From Euperipatoides rowelli (Eukaryota; Onychophora; Udeonychophora; Euonychophora; Peripatopsidae): DNA of 11,698 bases. Under the pieces are notes generated by a model that was not told the origin of the DNA, searched no databases, and was given only the letters and a program-made list of their open reading frames with translations. The translations under genes were made by a program, and so were the position numbers. Positions 1 through 8,268 of the stretch are shown one piece after another (position 1 is the first letter of the stretch; the number at the start of each line of letters is the position of its first letter). The stretch lies in assembly GCA_003024985.2 (NCBI GenBank), contig PXIH01S0004432.1, one strand, 5' to 3'.

Positions 1-411
1 TATTAGTAAAATGCTGAACAAATAAAGGGGTGGATTAGAAATAAAATGTGAGATTTTATTTTGTAATTTGCTAGTCTTTTATCTAGCAAATGACACATAG
101 ATGAATATTTTAGCAGAGATATGGCATGTTTGGAACTTTTATTATCAAAATAGCCTGTTCTTCACTAACAAGTGCTTTTCAAAAACATTTGTTATAATAA
201 AAAATAATAAAAAATTTCATTCTTTTGTGCAAATCTTCCTTTTGACTACTTTGTACTTTCGTTAATAGCTATTTTTTTCTCTACCTTTTTTTTTTTTTTA
301 AATTAATACTTTATTACAATTAAATTAATTCTTTCACTTAACAAAATGTAAGCTCAAACATGTTTATGTAAAACTATTTTCAAAGGAATAAAAATGCATA
401 GAAATACTGTA
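1..411. other. AT-rich non-coding stretch
   Basis: No coding region, RNA gene or recognisable mobile element is visible. The stretch is dominated by short A and T tracts, including a run of 14 T at 286-299. It ends at the target duplication of the hAT-like element that follows. Confidence 0.6.
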
Positions 412-696
412 TATACATTAAGGGCCGGCTAAGTCTTTGTAGGGGCCTAGGCAAAGCTTAAGATTTGGGCTCCCTTATTTTACCAATCCCTTACACAGTA
501 TGTTTAATAAGTCTTTTTTTTTGTCGGTTGGAACACTTTGTTAGGTGTTATAAGGCTTTATTTTTTTGTTTTGATAAGCTTTTTTTTGGGGGGGAAGGGT
601 GGGTGGGGACTGTGGGGAACAGAACTCTTAAAAATGGGCCCCATGTTTTAATATAGGCCGCATTTGCCTAGCCAGTAAAACGGCCCTGCATACATT
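412..696. mobile_element. short non-autonomous hAT-like transposon with target duplications
   Basis: The element body is 420-688 (269 bp). Its left end reads AAGGGCCGGCTAAG. The reverse complement of its right end reads CAGGGCCGTTTTACTGG. The two share AGGGCCG at the tip, and further in both carry a CTAGGCAAA block (GGCCTAGGCAAAGC against GGCTAGGCAAATGC). The flanks are TATACATT (412-419) and CATACATT (689-696), an 8-bp duplication with one difference. An 8-bp duplication and a CAGGG-type tip are the hallmarks of hAT elements. The A at the left tip is probably a mutated C. The element has no transposase. An open frame at 465-656 runs through it but has no protein-like features and is taken as chance. 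It would have depended on an autonomous hAT elsewhere for movement. Confidence 0.7.
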
Positions 697-966
697 TATA
701 AAGTAATTTATTCATTTTTATGCAATTAAACACAATAGCATCAATGGAAACAAAAACAACAAAAAAAAAATCAAACTTTCCAGACTTATAAAAGTTTTTA
801 TAGGTTTTTAATTATTACTGTTAAAAGTGATTGCACCATATAACATTTTGGTTTATTGTAGCATAAGAGGTATACAGTATATCTTATTCTAGCTATGTTG
901 TTGTTTTTACATTGTCAATTACAATTATTGTTTAACCCTGCAGTCATTGCGGTCAAAAAGTCACAG

Positions 967-1039
967 ATACACCGCGACTACTCATTATTATTATTATTAT
1001 ACGTTATAATAATAATAATAATGAGTAGTCGCGGTGTAT
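967..1039. repeat. perfect 35-bp-arm palindrome with 3-nt loop
   Basis: The arms 967-1001 and 1005-1039 are exactly complementary over 35 bp around the loop CGT. The outer 18 bp of each arm are unique sequence containing CCGCGACTACTC. The inner part is an (ATT)n/(AAT)n run. The hairpin sits just inside the left end of the TTAA-flanked element. Its outer arm matches the subterminal motif that recurs near 1965-1985, so it looks like an inverted duplication of a transposase-binding region. Confidence 0.9.
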
Positions 1040-1082
1040 ATATAAAAAATAAAATAAAAACTTAAATAGTATTCTTTTGTTC

Positions 1083-1160
1083 TATTTTTATCAGGAATTT
1101 TTATATTAAAAAAAAAATCCAACAAACAGATTTTCTTTTATGAATTTTTTTCTAAATGTC
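1083..1160 (+). repeat. internal module shared with the second TTAA element
   Basis: This block includes TTTTATCAGGAATTTT, AACAAACAGATTTT and TTTTTTTCTAAATGTC. The same blocks in the same order occur on the minus strand at 5118-5200, with small indels in the A tracts. The match stops right after AAATGTC. It is the strongest evidence that the two TTAA-flanked elements in this window derive from a common ancestor. Confidence 0.75.
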
Positions 1161-1203
1161 CACATAGAACCGAAATCATTTCCCCGTATTTCCCGTGTGT
1201 CCN

Positions 1204-1345
1204 GAAGAAAATCTACTGTAAATGTGGTCTGACTGGATAAATTATTTCTTGTTTGTTATTTGTGATGTCTGTCACAGATGAAGAAAATCTACTGTAAATG
1301 TGGTCTCACTGGCTAAATTAATTGTTTGTTATCTGTGATGTCATT
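1204..1345 (+). repeat. 76-bp tandem duplication encoding a short Cys motif
   Basis: Two copies begin with GAAGAAAATCTACTGTAAAT at 1204 and 1280. They differ by a few substitutions and a small gap. In each copy one frame reads KKIYCKCGLTG followed by a stop. Upstream of copy one the same frame reads through a CPHR motif and FPCV. A Cys/His-rich tail is typical of piggyBac transposases, so this could be a relic of such a C-terminus. That reading is weak, because only about 30 residues are available and one codon contains an n. Confidence 0.55.
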
Positions 1346-1459
1346 TAGTTTTTTTAGTTGTATGGATGTGTTGTATTTAAAATGTAAATAATTTGAGAAG
1401 CTTTTTTTTTGTATGACATTTTGATAGCCCTTATATACTGTATAAGTTTTTAACTTCAA

Positions 1460-1534
1460 GGCTATTTTGCTGCCCCCCTGATATGGTACCCGAGCATTTG
1501 CCCCTCTTGCCCTCCCCCCCTAGATCCGGCACTG
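1460..1534 (-). mobile_element. hAT-like terminal fragment
   Basis: Read on the minus strand, the end is CAGTGCCGGATCTAGGGG, followed by a G-rich stretch and GGCAAGAGGGGCAAATGC. This is the usual look of a hAT element end. The other end and an 8-bp target duplication were not found, so this is a solo end or truncated copy. It lies inside the TTAA-flanked element, which suggests nested insertion or internal rearrangement. Confidence 0.5.
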
Positions 1535-1572
1535 AGCCTACATGTTGAATCAATTTGCCTTATCTTTATTTT

Positions 1573-1731
1573 TCAAAAGTATTTTTTAAGAAATATTTCA
1601 CTGTCTTTACATTCTTCACACTCGTTTAGCCAGCTGTTCTCTGTTGCTGTGTCACATATCAGTGTGTAGCAATTCTTGAGTGTGTGGAATAATCCATCTG
1701 CTTTTCTAAATGCATTTACAGTATGTGTAGT
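1573..1731 (-). pseudogene. Cys-rich transposon-type protein fragment, family unknown
   Basis: A minus-strand open frame of 52 residues runs between two stops. It reads HTVNAFRKADGLFHTL, then NCYTLICDTAT, then ENSWLNECEECKD. Its amino-acid balance (D, E, W and C rather than only K, N, I and F) is unlike random AT-rich translation. The C-x6-W... and C-x2-C spacing resembles mobile-element proteins of invertebrates that I cannot name precisely. Just upstream, in another frame, NCDQTMFY suggests the coding sequence once extended further. There is no start codon in a sensible place, so it is a relic. It may belong to the surrounding TTAA element or to something inserted in it. Confidence 0.4.
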
Positions 1732-2090
1732 TTACTCTTAGTAAAACATAGTTTGGTCACAGTTCTTCAAATTTGTTGTTTTCAACAAAAAGATTAGGTA
1801 TAAATGATAAAAAAAATTAAATAAATTGCTAAAATCAAAGTTAAAATGATTTTTTTTTTTGTATTGACAATTTAATGATATCTTGTTGACTCTAGCTATT
1901 ATTTTTATCCTAATTTTGATCAAGTGAATTCTTTGAGATGATAATNCTGAACGAAATACTTATGTGAGTCGTCGCGGTGTATCTGAAAGATAAAATCAAA
2001 GGAAATCAATATATGCCTTGCCGTCACAATACCGGCTAATTGACAGATGAAAAAACTCATTAATTTAGGAGCATTAAAGGCTGTACAATA

Positions 2091-2115
2091 TTCTAGCTAA
2101 TCGCATTAGCTAGAA
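2091..2115. repeat. 11-bp-arm hairpin near the right end of the TTAA element
   Basis: TTCTAGCTAAT (2091-2101) and ATTAGCTAGAA (2105-2115) are exact inverse complements around the loop CGC. It lies 37 bp inside the right terminal repeat. The large left palindrome also has a 3-nt loop, so both ends of this element carry compact hairpins. Confidence 0.8.
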
Positions 2116-2680
2116 ATTCATTTTTGAATATGAATTATGTATTTCACAGATACCGCGATGACTGCAGGGTTAAAAATGCATGCAATTAAATTTCGAAATT
2201 GAAGCTTAAATTCTAAATACCGTTATATAACTGCATGCTAAAATGCAAAATGCATTATTAACAATTTCTTAATATTTTTTTTTTTACTAATTGGATTCGA
2301 TCTAGGACTAAACAAGTTCACTTCAGTATAATATTTGACAGATTAGTTGTCCTCATGGTAAACCCGAGTCCTGACAGACCCTTTTTTAAAATTATTTACT
2401 TACTGCAAATCTAAAGTTATTTAAATAACTAAATAACTTAATGTCTGTTGATTCAGTTCTGAATAATAATTAGGAAGTTTTTATTTGTATTAAATGGTTT
2501 TGAATAGTTAAAATGTTTTAATATAAATTTTCACAGATACAATAAGTACAATAAGATAAGTACACTTACACTTGAAACAAGAATAATTTATTGTTGAGGG
2601 TAGGATGTCTGTTTAATTCTTTCATGTATTTAATATCATATTTTTTAAAATATCTAAATATTCCAAACAGTTTGTCAACC

Positions 2681-2696
2681 AAAAAAAAAAAAAAAA
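2681..2696 (+). repeat. poly-A tract (16 A)
   Basis: An uninterrupted run of 16 A is followed by GGTC. It could be the tail of an old retroposed sequence, but no recognisable retroelement body or target duplication was found next to it. Confidence 0.7.
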
Positions 2697-3939
2697 GGTC
2701 ATCAATTTTTTGTTATTTATTAATGGGTCCAGAAATTTCCCAATATAAATATGGGTTCCTTACGTAAATTATCTATATTTGATTTCTGATAGAATTTTTA
2801 ATGGCCTTATTTATTAGGCTGCAATGAATAGTAGGTAGCCTTATGTAGGCGACAGCAGCTTATTGAAAGCCACTGTTAGACTACACTTACAAAAAAAACC
2901 TTGCTCACCCCTGATCACCAATGTTCTATGTGTTAAAAAAACATATTGAAATTAAATGCAAAACAAGTGTTAAATTAATAGAGGAAGCATTCAGAAACCT
3001 TGCTACAATAAACTTTACAAATAAATAACGAATTTAAGTTTCAAATCACATTATTGGCATGCATAAAAATTATCTTAAAAATCACATTTTAGTTGCAATT
3101 ATTTTGATATTCCTAAATTGGTAAAAGTGTATAACTTTAATGTAAACAACTTTTATTTATAAATTCATTCCAGATATAATAAATATGTTTGCACAAAGGA
3201 ATCTCTCACTGAATTTGAATGGACCAAATGCATTCAACACATATTTTCAATATGGCAGATGGTGAGAATAGAAATGTTAAGAACCCAGTTTACAGCTGAG
3301 TTTTTTTTATTATTATTTCCATGTATAATAAAAAAAAGTATTGTTTCTTGTAAGAAAATAAACACAGTATAAATATTTTTATATATACTGCATTGAATTG
3401 TTAAATTTATATGAATTGTAGCATTTTTAGGGCAAGGAATAATTCATCCATTCCAAATTATTTTCTAAGAAAATAGACTTATAATACCATTATTGTTGTG
3501 TTTATAACATTACAATATAAATTTATTTAACTTTAGAACAACATGTTCAATTATTTTTAAGAAATCAATCAACAAAGTTTTCAACTTACTTAGATTTCAT
3601 ATTATTAAAATTTCTTCCAATATATAAATGCCTGACTCCTGTATTGCAGGCAAGTGATGTTAGTATTCCGGCTAAATCTTGATCAAATGCTGAAATCATT
3701 AAAACAATATATGTAATGTAGAATAAATTCATCAATACTATTAGTAAATTCGATATTTAAATAATTAAGCATAATTAATAAATGTTACTGTAGCTAAGTG
3801 TAGGTAAATAAATACATTAGATTTGGCAAATAAATGCTGAAATACTAATTCAAACATTTGAGCAGTGCAATTAGGTGCAATTTTTAACAACGTGGAGATT
3901 CTATAAAAAAAACTTAGGTCGAGACTGTTTCATTTCATA

Positions 3940-3985
3940 TTGATCCACCCTACACATCTCTTTCAATGAGATGTATGGTGTTGAT
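3940..3985. repeat. imperfect hairpin
   Basis: TGATCCACCCTACACATCTC and the inverse of GAGATGTATGGTGTTGATCT pair at about 15 of 20 positions around a 6-nt loop (TTTCAA plus flanks). It is probably a decayed inverted repeat. No function is implied. Confidence 0.4.
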
Positions 3986-4692
3986 CTATAAGAAATAAAT
4001 GAGTTCCAACATATTCTGTTCCATATATAACTTTGGGTCAAGCTTATTTAGATATTTTAAAATTTGTGTAAAATGTTAGTTTGCCCATTTAAGGTCAGTT
4101 AGTATGTATATGTAGCTGTATATNATTTTTGCCATAAATCTCAAATCCTTTAGAAGGAATTGGCTCCCATTGTCTGGACAATTTATTTGAGAAAAACAAA
4201 ACAGCATAAAAGTATTATGCAAAATGGCAATATTGTTGTAATGTAACTCCTTTTAATAGATTGGCTTAAGTTTCGAAGGAATAATAATATATATCAAACA
4301 TCAATGACTCAAAATGAAGATTTCTTATTTAGAAGCATAACATTAAAATCCCTTGTCATCAAAACACTTAGGCTAAAATTGATAATAAATCTGGATCACT
4401 AGCAGTTTCCATTATGATATGTTATGCATAACTGGGAATGTTTCTACATCATCAATAAACAAAAAAAATTACTTCATTACTTTCAGATCCAATTAGCAAG
4501 AAAAATAAGAATGAGATAAGCCGCAGCACTTTGATTAGATGCTATACACTTTACAGCATAAAATGCATTGATAATAAAACATATAATGTTTGGTATAGTT
4601 TATCTAATACAAAGATTCTTATCAGTTGTTTATACTTATCAATATGCTGGATTTCTAGATCTTAAAAGCATTAGACAATATGGTATTTCTTG

Positions 4693-5275
4693 TTAACCTT
4701 CGAGCGAGCGCGCAGTCGTAAATTTTACGACAAATTCAATTTTTTATAAAATGTGTCTATGTGTAGGTCTTGTGGGTTTATCTCTGCCTTCTATTCCTAA
4801 AACTAACTCCCCACTACAATATTGGTACTGTAGGTTTTTACCATGCACATAGCCCATTTTATAGTTATTTTTTAGAATTATATGTAAAAAGACGTCCAGA
4901 CATAAATTTTACGACACGCAACCGCTGATGTAATAATATTGACTTTCAGGTAGCGTAATACAAATATTATAAAACATTTAGGAATAAACTTTTATATTTT
5001 TAAAATCAGAATTTAGTGCAGATTTCAAAAATAAAACCAAAAAATTTTATCTCCAACGACAGAGAAACAGTAATGGCAAATTTAAGATAAACTAGCTTCT
5101 TTTTTTTTTTTATAACCGACATTTAGAAAAAAATCATTAAAAAAATCTGTTTGTTTGAATTTTTTTTTCTTTATATATTAAAATTCCTGATAAAACATAG
5201 GATTCTATGAATCGTAAAAATTACTACATGCGACCGGTCATGTTAAAAATATGTGCGCGCCCGCTCGAAGGTTAA
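4693..5275. mobile_element. TTAA-flanked piggyBac-like MITE
   Basis: TTAA is present at 4693-4696 and 5272-5275. The interior ends are CCTTCGAGCGAGCGCGCA on the left and, inverted on the right, CCTTCGAGCGGGCGCGCA: 18 bp with one mismatch. Inside the left end is the palindrome GTCGTAAATTTTACGAC (4715-4731), and part of it (AAATTTTACGAC) recurs near 4905. The 575-bp body has no open frame of note, so it is non-autonomous. The G+C-rich tips stand out sharply from the surroundings. The element shares an internal module with the one at 932-2173 although their tips differ. Confidence 0.75.
5118..5200 (-). repeat. internal module shared with the first TTAA element
   Basis: Read on the minus strand this block contains TTTTATCAGGAATTTT, AACAAACAGATTTT and TTTTTTTCTAAATGTC, matching 1083-1160 in order. 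Here it lies about 70 bp from the nearer element end. In the first element it lies about 150 bp away, the difference being filled mainly by the large palindrome. Confidence 0.75.
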
Positions 5276-5342
5276 TTTGAAAAATTTTCTCAGCTCAAGA
5301 AAGAAATTGAAAAGCAAAGGCTATCTATCAGATGTTCTGAAC

Positions 5343-5415
5343 CAGCATTCCTCAACCTTTTTATCATCGCAGACTGGCGGATAGTTTTACGTGGACTGGA
5401 AATTATAGCAGACAA
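5343..5415 (+). mobile_element. hAT-like terminal fragment
   Basis: The sequence begins CAGCATTCCTCAACCTTTTT and continues with two GACTGG blocks (GCAGACTGGCGG, then GTGGACTGG). This layout, CAGTGTTTCTCAACC-like with following GGACCGG-like repeats, is common at the ends of hAT transposons. The opposite end is not visible. A related tip in reverse orientation ends at 7503. Confidence 0.45.
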
Positions 5416-5433
5416 TGAATTGTTTATTTATTT

Positions 5434-5600
5434 TTTAACTAGCTGAAAAGTCCCTTGTGAATTGAAATACAATGGGGTCTAGATATCCAATCCCCTTTTC
5501 ACCCTACATTATACCCCCAACCCCTGAGACCACTCTCGACATCCCTCATTGTAACAAACCTGAAACTGCACCTCCATTAGAGCTGCATTCCTGTCTTCTT
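5434..5600 (+). repeat. probable dispersed repeat fragment
   Basis: A stretch richer in C than its neighbours begins AACTAGCTGAAAAGTCCCTT and continues through CCCCTTTTCACCCTAC and ACCCCCAACCCCTGAG. Its start resembles the start of the repeat at 9691 (ACTAGAAAATAAGCCCGTTA). That suggests related dispersed elements, possibly retroelement 3' ends. No protein is encoded. The class is not determined and the borders are approximate. Confidence 0.35.
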
Positions 5601-5808
5601 ACATGTCTATACTCTAGTAACAACATACTAAACATCTATCCATGATAGGAAAGTTTGCAATCATGTATAATCATTATTTGCTAATATCATAAAGAATTAC
5701 AGAGACAGTATCTTCTTCCTGTCTGAATAATAGCAATATGTAATAACCTAGGACATTAGTATCCAGATGAAGAATAATTACAAAGCCAGAAAAATGAAAA
5801 CCAAAATT

Positions 5809-5942
5809 CTGTGTGTGTGACTGTGCTTATGTGTGTGTGTATGTCTGTATGTACAGTATGTATGTACTGTATATAATACACAAATACAGTATAGACATTA
5901 TTTTATATTTTCCCATTGCTATAATATTTTGTGTGTGTGTTA
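5809..5942 (+). repeat. TG-rich simple sequence
   Basis: Two interrupted (GT)n tracts occur, at 5809-5860 and 5931-5940. Between them are three TACAGTA/TACTGTA heptamers (5852, 5865 and 5885). It is a degenerate microsatellite. Confidence 0.75.
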
Positions 5943-6298
5943 ATCTGTGTGATGTCTAACATTACTAAAGAACTAGCTAAAGATGGCTATAAAGTTTAAT
6001 AATCGTTTGTGTGTATTATTCTTAGGCAATAATAAGTATTACATAAAGAACAGTTATTCTCAATAAACTTTGCCTAGCTACACAAATATTTACTCATTTC
6101 ACGTAACACGGAATTGTTTTTACTAAACACAAATTGGCGTAGCAAGTAAACCTTTACAAACATTATCATTTCTACTAATCATAAACGTTATGCATAAAAC
6201 TTATGTCTACATTCCCTATCCCACAATGCTACAAAAACCTGTTTCAAGCTATTAAGTTGTGCCAAAATGATCGGACTAATGGAAGGCTAAGAAGCTTG

Positions 6299-6540
6299 TG
6301 ACGTTTCCATTGGCTTATTTTTTCCATTCAAGAGCCAATGGGAAATCAGTCATTGTTCTCAGAAAACAGTACGATCCTTTTGGCCAAGATAAAAGCAGGA
6401 ACTTTCAGTAATCATGATCACTTGCCTGGGAAAGAAAGTCCCAGATCATCAGCCTTGGAGAAAACCCAGATATCCAGCCAGTGTCATTGCCAGATAAGCC
6501 AGGAGTCAACTTATCTCCAGTTAGCCTACACTTAGGCTAC
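6299..6540 (+). promoter_or_regulatory. promoter-like island with CCAAT pair and TATA-like box
   Basis: This stretch is visibly less AT-rich than its flanks. In order it has TGACGT (6299), CCATTGGCT (6307-6315), its exact inverse AGCCAATGG (6333-6341) and ATAAAAG (6389-6395). If transcription started about 28 bp after the TATA-like box, the forward CCAAT box would sit near -80, its usual place. An open frame at 6338-6535 reads through it but shows no domain. The inverted CCAAT pair could instead be part of a decayed transposon, and the orientation is opposite to the CARMIL exon. Confidence is low. Confidence 0.25.
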
Positions 6541-6544
6541 CGTA

Positions 6545-7430
6545 CAGTTAGCTAGTAGCCAGTCTTTGGCTTTCCTAAAATAAATTTTGCCCAGTATAAG
6601 TTTAAAACTGCTAAGGCTTTGCTCTTCCCATTATCTCCTAAAGAATAAACTAGGGAGTGATAGTCAGGATCCACAGTGGTAGCAGAACCAGGAAAGAAGA
6701 CAGTATCTACAGTATGTTTGACCGGTCGGTAGGCTCACAAAGTCTTATTATTACCATCCTCAGCAAATTATTACCATAACTAGTGTAAGCACACACAAAA
6801 TGTCATTACCTTTTTCTAAAATGAACTCATACTAATATTTTAAAAATTATACAAAAATTTCTAAATATTTCACAATATTTCAAAATACTTTCCCATAGGA
6901 AATACATTGCATATTCTGCAAAATTAAAATAATGTATCTAAATATTCTGACTAGAAAACAATTATTCAGTGCCATCTAGTGATTAAAAGCTAGAACTAGG
7001 TGAATAAAACTGTTAAACACTAAAAACATGAGATAAGCCGTAGAAGAAAGCAAAATAATTGATTAATTGCCTCACGCTGATATAGTGGGATGCTCAAAAT
7101 TGTTAAGAATTATTTATATGTGAAAATAGCAGGATACCAAGCTGGAGGGTTAATGAGAGAATGTATGTTTAAAAAATATTCAAATCAAAAAAAAAAAAAT
7201 GTGGTATTTATTAGCACAATCTGCATTACAGTATATCTTATTGTTTAATAATAATAAAGGTTTGACTTTATGAAGTGAAGTCATTATTTATTTAGTTTTA
7301 ATTTTTTTTTACTGATCTACTTTATTATTCCATCCTTACTCTCATCATTTAATAATAACTAGCAATGATTATACCGTAATAATAATGCGATATAAAGATG
7401 TATTTTAATGTTTATTTTTTTTTTAACGGA
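6545..7430. other. AT-rich stretch without a gene
   Basis: No coding region was recognised. It contains TTTACCGGTCGG-like G+C spots near 6719, a CTCF-like motif at 6967-6982 and A tracts near 7187. AAT-rich sequence lies around 7246-7385. Confidence 0.5.
6967..6982 (-). promoter_or_regulatory. CTCF-like binding motif
   Basis: On the minus strand the sequence reads TCACTAGATGGCACTG. It fits the CTCF consensus CCASYAGRKGGCRSYV at 15 of 16 positions, failing only at the first base. CTCF is conserved in bilaterians with a similar core. A single motif match does not show binding. Confidence 0.35.
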
Positions 7431-7436
7431 TGTTTT

Positions 7437-7503
7437 TCAGTGGCTCGGTGAAATTTTTCTCCAAACCGGCACCGATCATTATACTGGCGGTTGAGTAATA
7501 CTG
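7437..7503 (-). mobile_element. hAT-like terminal fragment
   Basis: On the minus strand the end reads CAGTATTACTCAACCGCCAG, then GATCGGTGCCGGTTTGGAG and TTTCACCGAGCC. A CAGTGNTTCTCAACC-like tip followed by repeated CGGACCGG-like blocks is typical of hAT ends. The fragment at 5343 shows the same tip on the plus strand. No matching opposite end or target duplication was identified. Confidence 0.45.
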
Positions 7504-7805
7504 ATCTAAACCATCAGTTCAAATATGAGAGATGACAGCACTTAGTCTATTTGACAAAACATCATAGAACTGTGTAATTAGAAGTGCTGGATCAAAATAG
7601 GTCAGAACTGTCATAGATGTAATAGATGAATAATAATAATGGGGGGAAAATAATATAAATGTAAATTTTACTTTCAAATGAACTAGCTCTTTCGCTATTA
7701 TTTTAATAAGAAATTATCACATCAATAGACATATTTATCACTTTAAAAACAGGATATTCAGCAAATTCATAAAATCTTTCCATTATTACAAAAACATTTT
7801 TAAAA

Positions 7806-8268
7806 AACGTTATAGATACTGTAACAGTGAACACATAGTGGCAAAATGTAGATGAACTCAAGTTTTTGTTTCTTAATAGGTAAACAATGGGTGACAATAG
7901 GTGGCACTGCAATCGCCAGAATCCCAAATGGCTTCTATGTAGAATTTTCTTGCAGAGATTTCCTTGGGTCATTTTCCTGCAGGACAGTACAGCACCATAT
8001 TGGAGATTGAGTTTTGTTAATGCTACATTTCTTGACGGATGGATTAAGCAGGACAGTCCAACATGATGCCAGCCATAACTTCTCTAGACTTTTCCTGTGA
8101 GATTATAACAAGTATAAATTCTACCCAACACCAGTGTCTGATTTTATGACATTTAAGAAGAGGATAATAGATAGTATAGCAGTTGTCTCTGAAGAGGTAT
8201 TGAACAAAACATGGCTAGATCGATTGGATGCGTTCCAGGCCATGAATGGCACTCAAGTGGAAATGCAT
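7806..8268 (+). pseudogene. mariner-type DDE transposase relic, frameshifted
   Basis: This is the C-terminal catalytic half of a Tc1/mariner-superfamily transposase, which cuts and joins transposon ends in the nucleus. In the first frame NVIDTVTVN (7806) is followed after stops by FLQDSTAPYW (Asp codon 7983), matching the family motif FQQDGAPPHY, and then FLDGWIKQDSPT. A stop at 8064 and a frameshift follow. ITSLDF (8075-8092) corresponds to LTPLDFFLWG. A second shift leads to YNKYKFYPTPVSDFM (8104 on), then KKRIID, LNKTWLDRLDAF and NGTQVEMH, matching the usual R-I...W...RLD...GAHIE tail. The SPDL segment that should carry the third catalytic Asp is missing or changed. With at least two stops and two frameshifts the copy is dead. 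The N-terminal DNA-binding half and the terminal repeats were not found. The relic lies in the presumed intron just downstream (in gene direction) of the CARMIL exon. Confidence 0.75.

Larger units (their letters stand above)
932..2173. mobile_element. TTAA-flanked piggyBac-like element, composite and decayed
   Basis: TTAA lies at both outer ends (932-935 and 2170-2173). Inside them are terminal inverted repeats of 18 bp, CCCTGCAGTCATTGCGGT at 936-953 and its inverse at 2152-2169, with one mismatch. A TTAA target duplication followed by tips starting CCC is typical of the piggyBac superfamily. A subterminal motif, CAGATACACCGCGACTACTC, recurs near 964, inverted near 1022-1039, inverted near 1965-1985, and in shortened form at 2145. 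The interior is a mosaic: a giant hairpin, a module shared with the element at 4693-5275, a 76-bp tandem duplication, a hAT-end fragment and a minus-strand coding relic. I see no intact transposase. Part of the interior is probably later insertion. The alternative is that two solo ends happen to face each other, but the matching TIR and TTAA make one element more likely. Confidence 0.65.
2174..4692. other. long AT-rich stretch without a gene
   Basis: About 2.5 kb with no supported coding region. Stops are dense in all frames and no protein motif was recognised. It contains a 16-base A run at 2681-2696 and an imperfect hairpin at 3940-3985. It also holds scattered short homopolymers and one ambiguous base at 4124. 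It may be intron of the CARMIL gene or intergenic DNA. The sequence alone does not decide. Confidence 0.6.

Noticed and set aside
465-656. 63-residue open frame on the plus strand
   Set aside because: It lies inside the hAT-like MITE, is rich in F, C and L from T runs, and shows no domain.
1738-1923. 61-residue open frame on the minus strand
   Set aside because: It is mostly K, N, I and F from AT-rich DNA. Only its last residues (NCDQTMFY) may belong to the decayed coding relic downstream.
2290-2312. GGATTCGATCTAGGAC, similar to a tRNA B box
   Set aside because: No A box at the proper distance and no cloverleaf can be drawn, so neither a tRNA gene nor a tRNA-derived SINE is supported.
6338-6535. 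65-residue open frame on the plus strand
   Set aside because: No recognisable domain, no splice structure, and low-complexity Ser/Gln content. It is probably chance in the less AT-rich island.
7703-7972. 89-residue open frame on the minus strand
   Set aside because: It is antisense to the mariner-type transposase relic, whose family motifs run on the plus strand. It has no motifs of its own.
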